DNA of 64,000 nucleotides. Origin: Simmondsia chinensis (lineage: Eukaryota; Streptophyta; Magnoliopsida; Caryophyllales; Simmondsiaceae). Positions 63,473-64,000 of the stretch are shown here, one piece after another. The stretch lies in the NCBI GenBank assembly GCA_018398585.1, contig JAGTTD010000011.1, forward strand, positions 13,321,346 through 13,385,345. The letters are read 5' to 3'. The stretch's first letter is position 1, and every line of letters begins with the position of its first letter. The position numbers and the translations under genes are program-made. Under the pieces are notes generated by a model that was not told the origin of the DNA, ran no database searches, and was given only the letters and a program-made list of their open reading frames with translations.

Positions 63473-64000
63473 TCATCTTCTTCCATTGGTTGATGGATGT
63501 CCTCTTCGTTGCACGGAATTCCCATTTCTAAGCACTGGTTCCTCATCATATAGAACTTCTCCCATACCGCACTCTTCTATAGGTTTAGTTGTAGTAGGCA
63601 TTATTGGACACCTACTACCAACAACTTTACTATAATCATCTACAGAAATTCCATGAAATTCCACCAAATGAGCATAGCACGGTTTGAGTCTTTCGGCTGT
63701 TCTTTTGATTACCCCTTTTGCAAGCCTTCGTGTAATAGACAAGACTTCGTTATTGCCCTTCCTAATAATCTCTAAGATGCATAACAACAGCTCGGGTGAT
63801 ACATCATCACTCTCATGTGAGATCAGTGTCATTATCATCTCCATATAAGAAAACATAGTGCCATCATGAAAGTACCTTATCAATCTAAAGAAGTGTTGAA
63901 ACATATCCAGGATCAAGGCATCACATTTAAGATCTAGCATCATCAAACAAGACCTAGAAAGTGCCATAACTTCGAGAATCCCGACTCTCTTGTTATAGGA
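63473..64000 (-). pseudogene. PDS5: PDS5-like cohesin-associated protein fragment
   Basis: The minus-strand frame entering from the right edge reads RVGILEVMALSRSCLMMLDL, CDALILDMFQHFFRLIRYFH, FSYMEMIMTLISHESDDVSP, and GISVDDYSKVVGSRC. These correspond to HEAT-repeat sequence near the N-terminus of plant PDS5 proteins, regulators of sister-chromatid cohesion. After about residue 125 the similarity ends (NGRR then stop). The Met at 63,967 is internal, since homology continues upstream of it. Only one region is present, it has no visible introns, and it is next to an LTR in the same orientation. It is therefore probably a captured or retroposed fragment rather than a working gene. Confidence 0.72.

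Noticed and set aside
63184..63549. Second host protein beside PDS5-like sequence
   Set aside because: No domain was recognised. It overlaps the PDS5-like frame and ends in the polypurine-like tract and LTR.

Overview
The window is nuclear DNA of a flowering plant. The evidence is a syntaxin SYP61 gene start with plant-type introns, plant LTR retrotransposon families, plant RTE LINEs and 5S-derived SINEs, plant mobile domain (PMD) sequences, and an endogenous Caulimoviridae copy of the florendovirus type, a group known from angiosperm genomes. The species cannot be named from sequence alone. Most of the 64 kb is nested, decayed transposable elements. The only host gene that looks intact is the first part of SYP61 (57,649-62,521, + strand), which runs off the right edge.

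Layout. 0.8-3.1 kb: PMD pseudogene split by a 1.2-kb solo LTR holding a 34-bp minisatellite. 3.1-6.2 kb: Ty1/copia pol remnant, a 1.9-kb LTR, then a primer-binding site, with a 5S-derived SINE inside the LTR. 6.3-13.0 kb: decayed copia element on the minus strand, with a second 5S SINE inside its gag. 13.07-14.57 kb: short non-autonomous LTR element. 15.8-16.6 kb: 5'-truncated RTE LINE. 18.81-24.56 kb: recent Ty3/gypsy chromovirus (minus) with LTRs differing at 4 of 402 positions but with broken coding frames. 25.14-26.14 kb: second RTE LINE. 28-30.3 kb: LTR fragment, foldback element, third 5S SINE. 31.6-34.9 kb: PMD pseudogene beside an oppositely oriented gypsy integrase tail. 34.9-37.0 kb: copia fragment. 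37.3-38.8 kb: 5' fragment of a NACK-type kinesin-7 pseudogene with an 800-bp hAT-like element in an intron. 39.3-42.0 kb: DNA-transposon-like elements and minisatellites. 42.5-50.5 kb: copia and L1 pieces, including two facing LTRs of one family. 50.6-57.3 kb: endogenous caulimovirid with no recognisable reverse transcriptase. 57.6-62.5 kb: SYP61 exons 1-3. 62.7-64 kb: LTR and a PDS5-like fragment on the minus strand within what should be SYP61 intron 3.

How the parts relate. The RTE LINEs and the 5S-derived SINEs share a 3' tail, so the LINEs are the likely source of the SINE machinery. The viral intergenic promoter (TATA near 57,073) points into SYP61 about 570 bp before its start codon, so it could influence that gene. 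The LTR at 62.7-63.2 kb carries five back-to-back hairpins with a nearly constant hexaloop and stems that co-vary. This is the least expected structure in the window. All family assignments come from reading translations and motifs by eye; no searches were run.
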